A stretch of 64,000 nucleotides of DNA, from NCBI GenBank assembly GCA_027257055.1, contig JAPVLO010000987.1, positions 1 through 64,000 on the forward strand, in the 5' to 3' direction. This DNA is from Cephalopachus bancanus (lineage: Eukaryota; Chordata; Mammalia; Primates; Tarsiidae). How positions within the stretch are numbered: position 1 is the stretch's first letter; the number at the start of each line of letters is the position of its first letter. Both the position numbers and the translations under genes were made by a program. Below the pieces are notes generated by a model, which saw only the letters and a program-made list of their open reading frames with translations, searched no databases and had not been told where the DNA came from. Of this stretch, positions 33,895-44,556 are shown piece by piece.

Positions 33895-34245
33895 CTGTTT
33901 CATGGTTTGGGTGTGTTTTCCTAAAATTCAGGAAATTGAATTGTTGAAACATTCTCCATTTTGATATAATTTCGAGGTGAAGCCTTTGAGAGGTGATTGA
34001 CCCTTATGAATGGAATTAGTGTCCTTATAAAAAAGTCTCTGAAAGAACTCGTTTGCCCTTTTGTCATGTCAGTACCCAGGAGCTGCCTAAATGTAACAGG
34101 CCTTCACCAGGCACTGAATCTACTGGTGTCTTGATTGTGGACTTTTGGGAGCCCTAGCCTCCACAATTGTGAGCAATAACATTTCTGTAACTTGTAAATT
34201 ATCCCCTCTAAGGTTTCTTTTTAGCAGTCAGAAAGAACTAAGACA
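33895..34245 (+). mobile_element. MaLR (MLT1-like) LTR remnant
   Basis: Follows the sense order of MLT1/MST LTRs: CATGGTTTGGGTGTGTTTTC, TGTTGAAACATTCTCC, AAGCCTTTGAGAGGTGATTG, ATGAATGGAATTAGTGTCCT, TTATAAAAAAGTC, CCTTCACCAGGCACTGAATC, GACTTTTGGGAGCCCTAGCC, TGAGCAATAACATTTCTGT, GAACTAAGACACC. Ancient solo LTR of an ERVL-MaLR element, without internal sequence. Confidence 0.85.
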
Positions 34246-37056
34246 CCTTGCTAAGCTTCATTTGGGCTTCGTTATTTTTTTCTGTTTTAATTTTATTTGA
34301 AAAAGACAAGGAAGTTAGTCAGGGACCCAATGAAGCTCAGTTATAATTGTTATCCTATAGTATTCTTACTTTAAAGATTAAAATTGGGCAAAAAGAGATT
34401 CAGTGACTTAATCAATAAAGACTGAACCTTTGTAAGATAATTCTTTCATTCAATCCAAAGTACATGAGATACTGAAATTTTAACCATCACTTTAAATCTT
34501 ATAAAAATATGTTAATCAGTTCTCTTGGTCTTAAAATTTTGAACCCCATTTTTCTAATTGGTTTATGTGAATTACAGATATTTTTAATACAAGTTATCAG
34601 AAATCAAAATGCAGAAATATATAAGTAAAATATCCTACTGCCCAATGCTTTTGTACATCGATATCAAATAATAAATAGTATTCTGTATACTTGTGAAGTG
34701 TGCTACTTCAGTTTGTCTAGTAAACTCTTGAAGGCATATCCGATTATTATTCCAGTTAATATTTATATACATCCTTTAGTATCCCCATGGGACACTGGCA
34801 ATCTTCTCAATATCACTCAGGGATCAGAAGAAATCAAAAGTGACTTCTAGATTTCTAATTGATGTGCTATTTTGGTCATTCTGTCTATGACTGATGGCAG
34901 TGATTACTGGTAACCATAAAATACTTGAAAGAGAAGAAAACAGAAAATATACTTTATTCACATGTTAGGAATGTGAAATGTGATGCAAGACTTCTCTATT
35001 TAGGTAACTCTAAACTTTAAGTAATTTTTCCCCTTCAACAGGAGTTTATATTTAGGTATGACTTAGAACAAAAGATCACCCCAAAACTTGTCTTCTGTCA
35101 CTGCTGAATGCATAATTTAAAGCCAGTCTACCTCAACAGAGTAACCTAATTTACCTCCTTGCATGTATTTTGTCACGCACCTTGAAAATGTATCTAAAAA
35201 CTAAAAATGAGACAGCAACTATACAGAAAAGAAACATAGTAGCACTTCAGAAAATAACTTAAAATATTCAATACACACAAAAATGGAGTCATTGGATCTG
35301 AAAATAAGTTGTAACCTCAGATAATGACAAAATACACCCCATTAAGCCAAAATTTTGTGAAAATGAAATGCCTGAATTTCAAAAAGGCTATTCATCTGGG
35401 CCTATTATGCATTAAGTTGTTCCCCATTTTAAAAAATAAGAGGCAGAAGATATAAATTATAATTTATAAGTACAGCATCACGTAATTAGATAAAATATAT
35501 CCACTCAAATGCAGTGGAACTTTGCCTTACGAGAAGTTGTTGGAAAGATAGATCATTTGCCATAGCTGATAAAACATAACTCATTGTTCTTACGGCACTT
35601 AATTAGCATACGTGGGTCATAGTTCTTTTTTCTTCCTGATAATATTTTAGGAAGTTGTGGTCAGTTGTTTTCCAACATTTTGTTTGCCTTCAGTTTATTT
35701 TTTCTTAATTTTAGTAAGCAATGAATATCTCCACTTATTCTTGTTCATCATTTTTTCTGATGTATTGTATAATTTCAGTTTTCTTTCTTGTGGCATTACA
35801 TTCTCTAAATTTCTGAGACCTCATATGTCTGTCAATTTCTGAATTTAAATCTCTATAGAATCTCAGTCAAATATTAGTCCTTAAATTCATTTCTCAGTTT
35901 CCTTTCTGAAATTGTCAGTGCTGTGACACATCTGTTATTAATCTGATGCTCTTTTCTTTGTGGGAAATATGACATGTTTTTCCTTGTTGTTCCTGGAGAT
36001 TGACTCTTTCAACAAAAAGTCCAAACTATCATTACACTGTGTTTATATGTAGGCATTAAAAAAAAATCCTGCTTGGAAATTGCTAGTCTTTTATTCTGAA
36101 TAATGTTTTTAAAATATTCTTTATGGAAAGTACTAGATAATTTTTCCTTCAAATACTAGTTTCCCTTTTTTCACCTTCTGCAAAATTTGTCTTTTTCTAC
36201 TACTATATCTTAGAGATTTTAGACTATACAAACCTTTTGTCAGTGTCATTTAACTGTTCTTTCAACACACGTTCTGGAAGAATTCATGTGTCTATTGTCC
36301 TTTATTAATTACTCTTCATTTCTAATCAAGTTCAATCCAAATATTACTAATATGAATAATTGCATGTTTAAATTTGTGGGTCCTTGTTACGTGTCCTTTA
36401 TGTAACCATCTTGCACGACTCTTCCTCATTCCTATGAGGTAATAGCTATGCTATAGATCTTCACATCGTATATTCAAAAATCTCAGTATCCACCTGGAGG
36501 TAGACACTGGAATTACTGTTGCCCTTCTAATGAAGACAAGACTTTGAAGCATCTGCTGCTCCCATGGCAATACCTCAAATAATTATTCTGCTTTTTGCTA
36601 ATGTTCTTCCTCCAGTTTCTAATTTCCACCAAAGCATGGATGGAACATTGACCTTCTATCTGTTTTGTTAAATCTTTGCATTGTGGCTGCCTTCTCAAGT
36701 TTTTAAAGAATCTTGAGACTCTCTGGATCTGCCTGTCTGATTTCTTTGAACTAAATATGCTTATAACTTTAATATTTGATGAGATTTTTACATTATTGCT
36801 AGAAATTTAATATGAAGAGAGAAAATACGTAATAAATTTAGTAAACACACTTGAAACTGGGCAAATTTTTGGCTATACCCAGAAAAGTAAAGATAAATAT
36901 TTTCTTAATTACAATAAATGGCAGTATTGATCTTAGTAAATGTATAGTGAATTCCATAAATGTCACTTAATATAATTTTCAAAACAAAATGCAGACATTC
37001 ATTCTTTCAAAATGCAACCTTCCATTTTTTCAAAGACTTATTTAAATGTTGTATTT
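34246..37056. other. Long AT-rich stretch without recognised gene
   Basis: 2.8 kb with no assignable gene. A faint MIR-like phrase occurs at about 34355-34420 (ACTTTAAAGATTAAAATTGG ... AGAGATTCAGTGACTTAATC). The part 35640-36760 is T-rich and could be very old antisense L1, but landmarks are missing. Confidence 0.5.
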
Positions 37057-37382
37057 AAAAGTTTCAGGATATGGCCAGGTGTGGTGGCTTAAGTCTGTAA
37101 TCCTAGTACTTTGGGAGGCTGAGGTGAGAGAATTGCCTGAGACCCAGTGGTTCACGACCAGCTTGGGCAACTTGGTGAGACCTCATCTCCACAATCGTTC
37201 AAAGAATTAGTTGGGCATGGTAGCTTGCACCTGTAGTTCCAGCAACTTGGAAGTCTGAGGTAGAAGGATAGCCTGAGCGCAGCAGGTTGAGGCTGGAGTG
37301 GCCATGAGTGTGCCACTGCTCTCCAGCCTGGATAATAGAGTGAGACTCTGACTCAAAAAAAAAAAAAAAAAGTTTCAGGATA
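37057..37382 (+). mobile_element. Older AluJ-like dimer, first of a tandem pair
   Basis: Full dimer starting near 37072 (TGGCCAGGTGTGGTGGCTTA). Its target duplication is AAAAGTTTCAGGATA (37057-37071 and up to 37382). The sequence is closer to standard AluJ (TCCTAGTACTTTGGGAGGCT; CCTGGATAATAGAGTGAGAC) but already carries local traits such as GAGACCTCATCTCCACAAT. It may be an intermediate between AluJ and the young subfamily. Confidence 0.9.
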
Positions 37383-37695
37383 GTCAGGTGCAGTGGCTCA
37401 TGTCTGTAATCCCAGCACTTTGGGAGGCTGGGGCAAGAGGATTGAATGAGCTCACAAGTTTGAGACCAGCCTGGGCAACATAGCAAGACCTTGTCTCTAC
37501 AACAAATCAAAAAAATTAGCCAGACCGGGCGTGGTGGTGCATGCCTGTAATTCCAGCTACTTAGAAGGCTGGGGCAGAAGGATCACTTGTGCCCAGCATA
37601 TCAAGGCTGTGGTGGGCGTGAGCATGCCATTGTACTCCAACCTGGGTGACAGAGTGGGACTTCAAATTAAAAAAAAAAAAGTTACAGGGTGAATC
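37371..37695 (+). mobile_element. AluJ-like dimer, second of a tandem pair
   Basis: Starts at about 37383, directly after the right target duplication of the preceding Alu. It ends in an A tail followed by AAAAGTTACAGGGT, a decayed version of the same target word. Classic AluJ features are seen: CCTGTAATCCCAGCACTTTG-like start, AGACCAGCCTGGGCAACATAG, and a right arm with a tract near CATGCCATTGTACTCC. The more diverged of the pair. The two inserted at one site in succession. Confidence 0.9.
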
Positions 37696-37952
37696 CTTTT
37701 GCTGAAAAAAATGAATGTTAAAATAAGCATTTGCATGAAAATGACCATTTGTAATGTGCGAAATTTAACTTCAAATTATCCAGAATCAACATTTTGTGAA
37801 TGGATAATTTTATTCTCAATAAATTAAATTTATTTATTTATAAACTCAAATATGCTGTGCTTTATTACCCGCTGTATTTCACATTTTTAAAGAAGGCTTA
37901 TTCTATATGTTTTGCATATGGACACGACATAAAAATATGTTTGAAACTACCT

Positions 37953-38265
37953 GTCTCTGGACATTTTTTTTTTTTTTGAGTTGGAGTCTCACTCTGTCAC
38001 CCAGACTGGAGTGCAGTGGCCGCTCCCGGCCACCGCAGCCTCGACCTGCTGGGCTCTGGCGATCCTTCCACCCCAGCCTTCCAAGTAGCCGGAATTACAG
38101 GCATGCTCTACCACACCCGGCTGATTTTTTGATTTATTGTAGAGATGAGGTCTCGCTGCCCAGGCGGGTCTCCAACCCGCGGGCTCAGGCAATCCACTCA
38201 CCTCAGCCTCCCAAAGGCGCGGGATTACAGGCTGAGCCACAGAGCCTGGCGTCTCTGGACATTTT
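37953..38265 (-). mobile_element. Young-type Alu, minus strand
   Basis: Antisense dimer 37968-38250 with a perfect 15-bp target duplication GTCTCTGGACATTTT (37953-37967 and 38251-38265). Carries GTGGCCGCTCCCGGCCAC and the intact B-box stem in antisense. A recent insertion by its low divergence and intact duplication. Confidence 0.95.
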
Positions 38266-38613
38266 ATTAGAGACTGATGATGAAAATTTATGTCAACTTT
38301 TCTACATGATATTAATATTTTACACATATTATTAAACCAGTTATGCATTAGGCTGTCAAAGAAGAATTCAAGAAGAAACTTTAAGTACCTTGCAGATATT
38401 ATGCTCATTCCAAAATAAGGTAACATGTATCTAGTCACAAGATTAGAAAATAGATAAGACTTAAAAGTTTCTAGTTAGAGGAAGATGGTGGCAAAACCAG
38501 TCCGACTATGTGAGTACCAGTATGAGTGAGTGGGTATTTGGAAAATTTTGCATATCTGTTGATGAGTAAGTGGGCATGTGAGTGGTTGACTGAGTAGGGA
38601 CTTGTGGGCAATT

Positions 38614-38935
38614 GACCAGGGGTCTCCTGGTGAAGTGACTGGTGCCTCAGATGCTCTGCTTGGACCCTAGTGCCTCCAAGGCACAGAAGACAAGCACCAT
38701 TTTTAAAAAAATCAACAAAGTCCTTTCTGGGAAGATGCTGCCAGGAAAGAATGAATGAATGAGGGATCCGGAGCAAATGACCAGTGCTCTTCTGGTGAAA
38801 CGGCTGATGCTGCAGCTGCTCTGCTTGGTCACTAAACTTCCTGGAGTACAGAAGCTGAGCACCATTTTTTTAAACAAGCAAAAACTTGGAAGAAGCTTCC
38901 TTCCTGGGAAGACTCTTCTGGGAGAGACTGCTGAC
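38614..38935 (+). repeat. Two 165-bp modules in the L1-D 5'UTR
   Basis: Units begin at 38614 and 38779. Shared landmarks are CTGGTGAA, TGCTCTGCTTGG, ACAGAAG, GCACCATTTTT and TCCTGGGAAGA-like ends. Identity is roughly 70 percent by eye over about 90 bases of the core, so the duplication is old and precedes the split of L1-C and L1-D. Confidence 0.8.
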
Positions 38936-39444
38936 TCCAGAGACTGCTTCATCACTGAAGCGGGGAGAGATTGCTGGCTCCAGGATCTGCCTCACCACTG
39001 CAGTGCCTGGCTGGACACCGGCAGCAAGGAATGTGGAGGGAGCACAGTGAGGGAACCAGGGAGAAAAATGCCACTGGAGAAGATGAAAGAGGCACCTTGC
39101 CACCATCTTGAAAACGGGATACGAAAGTGATCTGACTTGCTCACCACAGAGCAACAGACATGTGACCAGCAGGTTAACTACTCAGGGGTTGATCATGTCC
39201 CAAAGGGAATATCCCGAAAGCACAAACTCCAGAGGGACAGCATGAGTGTTGTGTCTCAGGTGCCCTGCCCTCTACCCTAATTCAGCCAAGGGACAAAGGA
39301 TGTGGCCAGAAAGGGATGAGATCAGTGGTGAGCCCGGGGCTGACTCAACCCCCTCTCCCGAGGAAACCTTTGAACATCAGATCCACATGGCTGGGGCATG
39401 ATTGAGAGAGATGAAACCAGGGGAACCTGAATACGAGCCACAAT

Positions 39445-39768
39445 AAGAATCCACTCCAGTCGGGCTCGGTGGCTCAGCCTGTAACCCCGCGCCTTTGAAA
39501 GGCTGAGGTGAGCGGATTGCCTGAGCCAACGGGTTCGAGACCCGCCTGGGCAACGAGACCTCATCTCTACAATAAATAAAAAAATCAGCCGGGCGTGGTA
39601 GCGCGTGCCCGTAATTCCGGCTACTCGGAGGCTGAGGCGGAAGGATCGCCGGAGCCCGGCAGCTCGAGGCTGCGGTGACCGGGAGCGGCCACTGCACTCC
39701 AGTCTGGGCCACAGAGTGAGACTCCAACTCAAAAAACAAACAAACAAACAAAAAAGAATCCACTCCAG
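39445..39768 (+). mobile_element. Young-type Alu in L1-D 5'UTR, plus strand
   Basis: Dimer 39460-39753 with a perfect 15-bp target duplication AAGAATCCACTCCAG (39445-39459 and 39754-39768). The tail is (CAAA)n. The right arm reads GTGACCGGGAGCGGCCAC, one base off the perfect hairpin. Low divergence. Confidence 0.95.
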
Positions 39769-40191
39769 GATAAGCCTGGCTGGTGTGCTACCCAATGGTA
39801 CCTGGAGAAGAGAAAATAATGTACCTCCGCACTGGAGAGGATCCCACTGACCATAATAGAGTGGGAAGGGAGAACTGAAGCCCCCCCCAGCCCCCACTGC
39901 TCCCCTCTTCCTGGGCCTGAAACAGGGGAGATTTGAATGAGAACGAAGCTCTGCAGGAGACAACAGAGAGGCAGCAGAGAGGAACAATTACCTAACCTGC
40001 CTAAAGAGGGCAGATTTTTGTTTTGTTTGTTAGTTTGTTAATTTATTTAAATTTTTTCCTTTGTTCATGAATATAAATGGGAGGGTTCGATTTCATCCCT
40101 CCCTTTCTTTCTTATTTTGTTTTTGGTATATGTGTGTATGTGAATGATTGAGTGTTCATTTTCAGCTTTTTTTTTTGGTTTGTTTTTACAT

Positions 40192-40515
40192 TTTTGTTCT
40201 CGTCTTTTTTTTTTTTTTTTTTTTTGAGTTGGAGTCTCACTCTGTCACCCAGACTGGAGTGCAGTGGCCGCTCCCAGCCACTGCAGCCTCGACCTGCTGG
40301 GCTCCGCGATCCTTCCGCCTCAGCCTTCCATGTAGCTGGAACTATAGGCGTGCACTATCATGCCCAGCTAATTTTTGATTTATTGTAGAGATGAGGTCTC
40401 GCCAAGTTATCCAGGCGGGTCTCGAACCCGCAGGCTTAGGCAATTCCCTCACCTTAGCCTCCCAAAGCATGGGATTATAGTCTGAGCCACTGAGTCCGGC
40501 TTTTGTTCTCTTTTG
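40192..40515 (-). mobile_element. Young-type Alu in L1-D 5'UTR, minus strand
   Basis: Antisense dimer from the poly(T) at 40206 to GAGTCCGGC at 40500. Flanked by TTTTGTTCT (40192) and TTTTGTTCT (40501). Somewhat diverged (CTCCCAGCCACTGCAGCC). With the Alu at 39460 it forms an inverted pair about 450 bp apart. Confidence 0.92.
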
Positions 40516-40698
40516 TTAGTTTAACGTGTATGTGAATATATGTGTGAAGGGTCGACATGGATTCCTATTTTTTTCTTTTTTTTCTTCTTTCTTCCCCTTT
40601 TTCTTCTTCTTTCATTTTCTGTTGGTATGTATCTGTGTGTTTGGTTTTCCTTTTCTGTTGTTTTTTGTTCTGTTTTGTTTTTGTTTCACTATGTTTTG

Positions 40699-40700
<2 letters not shown>

Positions 40701-40740
<40 letters not shown>
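40701..40740. repeat. (GT)n microsatellite
   Basis: Twenty uninterrupted GT units inside the T-rich zone of the L1-D 5'UTR. L1-C has no matching repeat at this place. Confidence 0.97.
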
Positions 40741-40741
<1 letters not shown>

Positions 40742-41179
40742 CAGTTCTTTTTTGCTTTGGTCTCTGCTTTCATTTTTTTGTTTTTATTTTTATTTCAAAA
40801 AAATTTGTTCATCTTATTTCGGTATACTTTTCTCTGTTCTCCTCATTGCTCCTGCTGTATCTTGACTCAGAGAGTACCCACATGTACTCATTGCATCATC
40901 ATATAAAGTGGGTGGTGGGCAGTGGGTCTCAGGGAACCCATACCACCATCAGTGAACATTATGATTTGGTAAAAAGTTTGTGAATTTTCACTAGCTCCCC
41001 ATTTTCACCTTATTCAACTCTCAAAACTACAAGATACAGCAAAGATGTCCACTTACAGCACTGTTTCAAAATAGGACAAATCCAGAGCCCTGATCAGGGA
41101 ACAAAAGAGGGCTGAGCAAACATCAGAAGTGAAAGACTCTCCAGTCACTGAATAATGAAATAAAGAGAAAAGAAAGACA

Positions 41180-42200
41180 TCTATCACAAATGAGGAAAAG
41201 TCAACAAAGACCAGAGGTGATTTCAAGTGTTATAAAGAGAAAACACCAGAAAAATCAGATCTCAGAACCCAAACAATGGTAGTCACCAATGACTGGCCCA
41301 AGAATATAACAGGGATTAGGGAATGGATGGAAAGAGTGAATAATACTCAAGAAAGACAATATGCAGCACAGAAAGAATTATAACAGAGATTTGGCCAGAA
41401 AAAAAAAATTACCTGGGAAATAAAGAACAAGATGACAAGCATGGGAAGCTGAATTAATCAAGCAGAAGAATCTCAGAACTTGAAGACCAAAACATAGAAT
41501 TAACCCAATCTGTAAAAAACGTTGAAAGAAAACTCAGAAAGAAAGAACAAAACCCACAAGAGATGTGCAATTATATCAAGAGGCCAAACCTATACCTGAT
41601 TGGTATTCCAGAAGAAGAGAGAGAAATGGAGAACACCTTGGAGCAAGTATTCTAGGAGGTTATTCAAGAGAACTTTCCCTATCTCACCAAAGATGTGTTC
41701 ATACAAACACAAGAGATACAAAGAACCCTCACAAGATGTCAAGTGAGAAGACTAACCCCTAGACACATAGTAATTTGCCTATACAAAGTAGGCACAAAAG
41801 AAAAAAAATCTAAAGTCAGCAGGAGAGAAAGGTGAGAATATGTACTGGGGAAAACCAATCAGAATAGCAGCAGGCCTATTGGAAGAAACACTACCAGACA
41901 CAAGGGACTGGAGTCCAATATTCAAAGTCCTCAGAGATAAACAATTGCAACCAAGAATGTTCTACCTAGCCAAGCTCAGCTTCATCAGTGATGGAAAATG
42001 AAAACCCTCCCCAGACATTCAATTCCTAAGAGATTATGCAGCTTCCATGTCAGTTCTACAGAAGACACTTAAAACTGTATTAAGCACAGAAGAAAGAAAA
42101 AAAAAAAGAATGACCACATACTTCTCAAGAGAACAGGCCACAGAATCAACAGAGAATACATTGTAACAGCAAACTTGAAAACATGCACATACATTAACCC
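41180..42200 (+). pseudogene. L1-D ORF1 remnant
   Basis: Recognisable in segments: a coiled-coil end (SRTEDQNIELTQ-like near 41480), RRM (YQEAKP..., then LIGIPEEEREMENTLEQVF near 41600 in another frame), and a C-terminal domain (RHIVICLYKVGTKEK near 41765; ETLPDTRDWSPIFKVLRDKQ near 41890). Frameshifts lie between all three. The C-terminal tail ends near 42100. Homologous to the L1-C ORF1 throughout. Confidence 0.82.
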
Positions 42201-43893
42201 CAAAACTAAAAGAAATCCAACAAAGAAAAAACTTTATAAGAACCTCAAGACAGGGATAAACAATCACAATTTAATAATCAGTCTGAATGTGAATGTACTA
42301 AATGCACCAATGAAAAGACACAGAATGGCAAGCTGAATAAAAAATCATCACCCAGTTATTTGCTGCATCCAAAAAACTCATCTCACTGCAAGGGAGGCAC
42401 AAAGACTCAAAATTAGAGGATGAAAATGGGTTTCCAGGCAAATGGATCACAAAAGAAGGCAGGAGTCATGATATTAATATCAGACAAAACTACCTTGAAG
42501 CTATTAAAAATGTAAAAAGATATGAAAGAGCACTACATAATGATAAAAGTTTTAATCCATCAACAAGATATATCCATCCTAAATATACATGCACCCAACA
42601 CAGGAGCATCAGCATTTATAAAGCAACTACTAAGGAAACTAAAACAAATATATTGATTCTAACACTATTATAGCTGGGAACTTATATACCCCCCTAACAA
42701 CTCTAGATAAATAATTGAGGCAAAAAAATCAACAAAGAGATCTGGAACCTCAACTTGACTCTGAACCAAATGGACTTAATGGATTCCTCCAGAAAATACC
42801 ACCCAACAATCACAGGATTCTACTCAACACTACGTGGAATGTCCTTCAAGATAAATCACATCCTTGGTCATAAATTAAGCTGCTGGGAGCCGCAATCACT
42901 AGTAAAAGTAAGGTTAAAGTGACCTGAAAACAGGAAAAATGCTGGCTGGGAGCAAGGCCCCAGTAAAATGCGGACACGACGGAGGCAAAGCCCCATGGAT
43001 CCTGTTGATGGACTTTCCTTAACTTTGAAGGATTGCATGCATAGGCTTGAGAATATTCCCTCTTTAATTGAGATAATAGATGCGCAAGTGGATGATGGCA
43101 TTTGACAGCAAAAATTATACATAGGCATAATGGAGGTGAGATTGCAGCAAAAAGGGTGCCCCTTAGAATGTGCAAGGATGTGGAATTAGCAGTAAACCCA
43201 TGTATAGAACTGCAAAAAAGGCTCAACAGCAAAAATTTCCCCCCTGAAGGGACAAGGGAATGCAAATTTTGCAACCTTTAGCTAAAAAGGAAAAACAAGT
43301 ACTTCCTCACACCCTTTATAAGTAACAACATTGACAGTTGTGATTGATGAGGAAGTGAGAAACTGAGACAGAGTATCTCCACAAACAGGTGTTTTTGGGA
43401 AAAGCAAGTCACAGACATGCCTTTTGATTTAAGAAATATTATAGTTTAATTAGAAAGAGGGTTAAAATTAAAGTAAGGATTAGATAAATAGCAGTTATAA
43501 TTAAATTATAAATGTTTATTATAGATGTAGGTATTAGTTAAATATAAGGAATAGGAAATAATTAAGTTTTAAGGTAAACTTAAATTATATACACTTAATG
43601 TAGGTTTAAAATTAAATACATTTAGGATTAGAAGACATAAGTTTTGTTTAGAAATATAAAATGTAAAATAGGTAGAATTAAGAAAATAGAACAGCGAAGG
43701 GAAGATATTCACTTGGCCTAGAGGTCACAGGATGTGACTGATAAATTGGCAGCTGGTATTTTGTTACACCACTGGTAGCAGGAAGGAACAAAATGAAACT
43801 TGTAAAGGTCAACTTTCCCATAAACAAAAGAAAAAACTTGATGTAAACATTTAATGTATAACATTTTGTGGGTAGGGGGGGTCAGTAAAAAAC

Positions 43894-43900
43894 TATATAA
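43894..43900 (+). promoter_or_regulatory. LTR TATA box
   Basis: TATATAA about 150 bases from the right end of the LTR, preceded by a G-run (GGTAGGGGGGG, about 43871). Its position fits the U3 end. The start of transcription is expected about 25-30 bases downstream. Confidence 0.7.
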
Positions 43901-43914
43901 GTTTGTAAGAGTTG

Positions 43915-43920
43915 AATAAA
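43915..43920 (+). promoter_or_regulatory. LTR polyadenylation signal
   Basis: AATAAA only 15 bases after the TATA box, so the signal would lie in U3 and R would be very short. This is also the arrangement in betaretroviruses. A GT/T-rich stretch (TTCCTGTTGTTTTCATC) follows about 40 bases later, as a downstream element would. Confidence 0.65.
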
Positions 43921-44336
43921 AACTGGCAGAGTCTTGAGCTCTCCCCAGGAAGAGGATTCCTGTTGTTTTCATCTTTTCTTTTTCGCCACTTCCCGATTCC
44001 CCCGTCTCAAGCCCTGGCTCTCTCCTGGAGCTGGACTCCAGCATTAAGCATAAGGAAATTCCATAAGATCAAAATACTGCCATGCAGCTTATCAGACCAC
44101 AGTGGAATGAAAATAAATGTCCATATCAACATAATTACCCCAAAACCCATAAAGACATGGACACTAAACAACATGATGCTAAATGACTCCTGGATCAACA
44201 CAGAAATCAAAACAGATATTAAAACATTCCTGGAAACAAATGAAAATGAAGAAACATCTTACAAAAAACTTCTGAGATAACATGAAATCATGAATGCCTC
44301 TAAGAGAAGAATTTATAGCTCTATGAACACACATCA

Positions 44337-44556
44337 GCTATAATACTATAAGAAATCATTTGGCAATAATGAAAAATGTCAGGGGAGGTGGGCAGGATTG
44401 GCAGTTGAGGGAAACTGCTAAGGGAGGGAGGGACATACCTTATCAACAAGTGTACCTGCATAATCAATTTTTGTATACCTAATGCTGAATTGTACCCCGC
44501 ATCTTTATAATAAAATAATAATGAAATAAAATAAAATACAGTAATAAAAAAAGAAA
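44337..44556 (+). mobile_element. Short L1 3'-end insertion nested in L1-D
   Basis: About 220 bp of L1 3'UTR inserted in L1-D ORF2. It begins near TATAATACTATAAGAAATC, has the duplicated ATTGGCA...GGGAAA segment as in L1-A, ends at TTGTATACCTAATGCTGAAT, and has a tail of AAAATAAAATAA units. Host ORF2 continues on both sides (GAACACACATCA before, GGAAACATCACAAG after). A typical heavily 5'-truncated L1 insertion. Confidence 0.88.

Larger units (their letters stand above)
38478..41170 (+). promoter_or_regulatory. L1-D 5'UTR with duplicated modules
   Basis: Same type as L1-C. The first module (GACCAGGGGTCTCCTGGTGA at 38614 to GCACCATTTTT near 38694) is repeated from 38779 (GACCAGTGCTCTTCTGGTGA) with a period of 165 bp. 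Two 40-bp units follow (near 38930 and 38968, each AGAGAxTGCTGxCTCCAG). A T-rich zone with a (GT)n repeat covers 40010-40860. The last part, GCATCATCATATAAAGTGGG to GTGAACATT, matches L1-C closely. The modules probably form the promoter, as 5'UTR repeats do in mouse L1. Two Alus are inserted in it. Confidence 0.8.
42875..44049. mobile_element. Solo retroviral LTR, 1163 bp, perfect 6-bp target duplication
   Basis: LTR 42881-44043 begins TGCTGGGAG and ends ACTCCAGCA, giving the TG...CA ends and short inverted repeats (TGCTGG/CCAGCA) of a provirus. It is flanked by TTAAGC at 42875-42880 and 44044-44049. The L1 ORF2 that it splits continues exactly across the junction. A 6-bp duplication is typical of class II (betaretrovirus-like, ERVK group) integrases. 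The 3' part has TATATAA and AATAAA close together. No internal viral genes remain, so it formed by LTR-LTR recombination. Strand, set by the promoter order, is plus. I cannot name the family. Confidence 0.93.

Noticed and set aside
39322..39987. 221-codon open frame on the minus strand
   Set aside because: It runs across L1-D 5'UTR and an antisense Alu. The Alu part gives the familiar antisense peptide ([20 protein letters not shown]), so it is a shadow of repeats.
40526..40983. Phe/Cys/Val-rich overlapping frames of 102-147 codons
   Set aside because: They translate the T-rich zone and (GT)n repeat of the L1-D 5'UTR in several frames; low-complexity artefact, not membrane proteins.
43846..44043. 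Possible small gene in the LTR, open frame 43912-44280
   Set aside because: The frame starts in the LTR and reads through the target duplication into L1 ORF2, so it is a chance chimera with no promoter or splice support.
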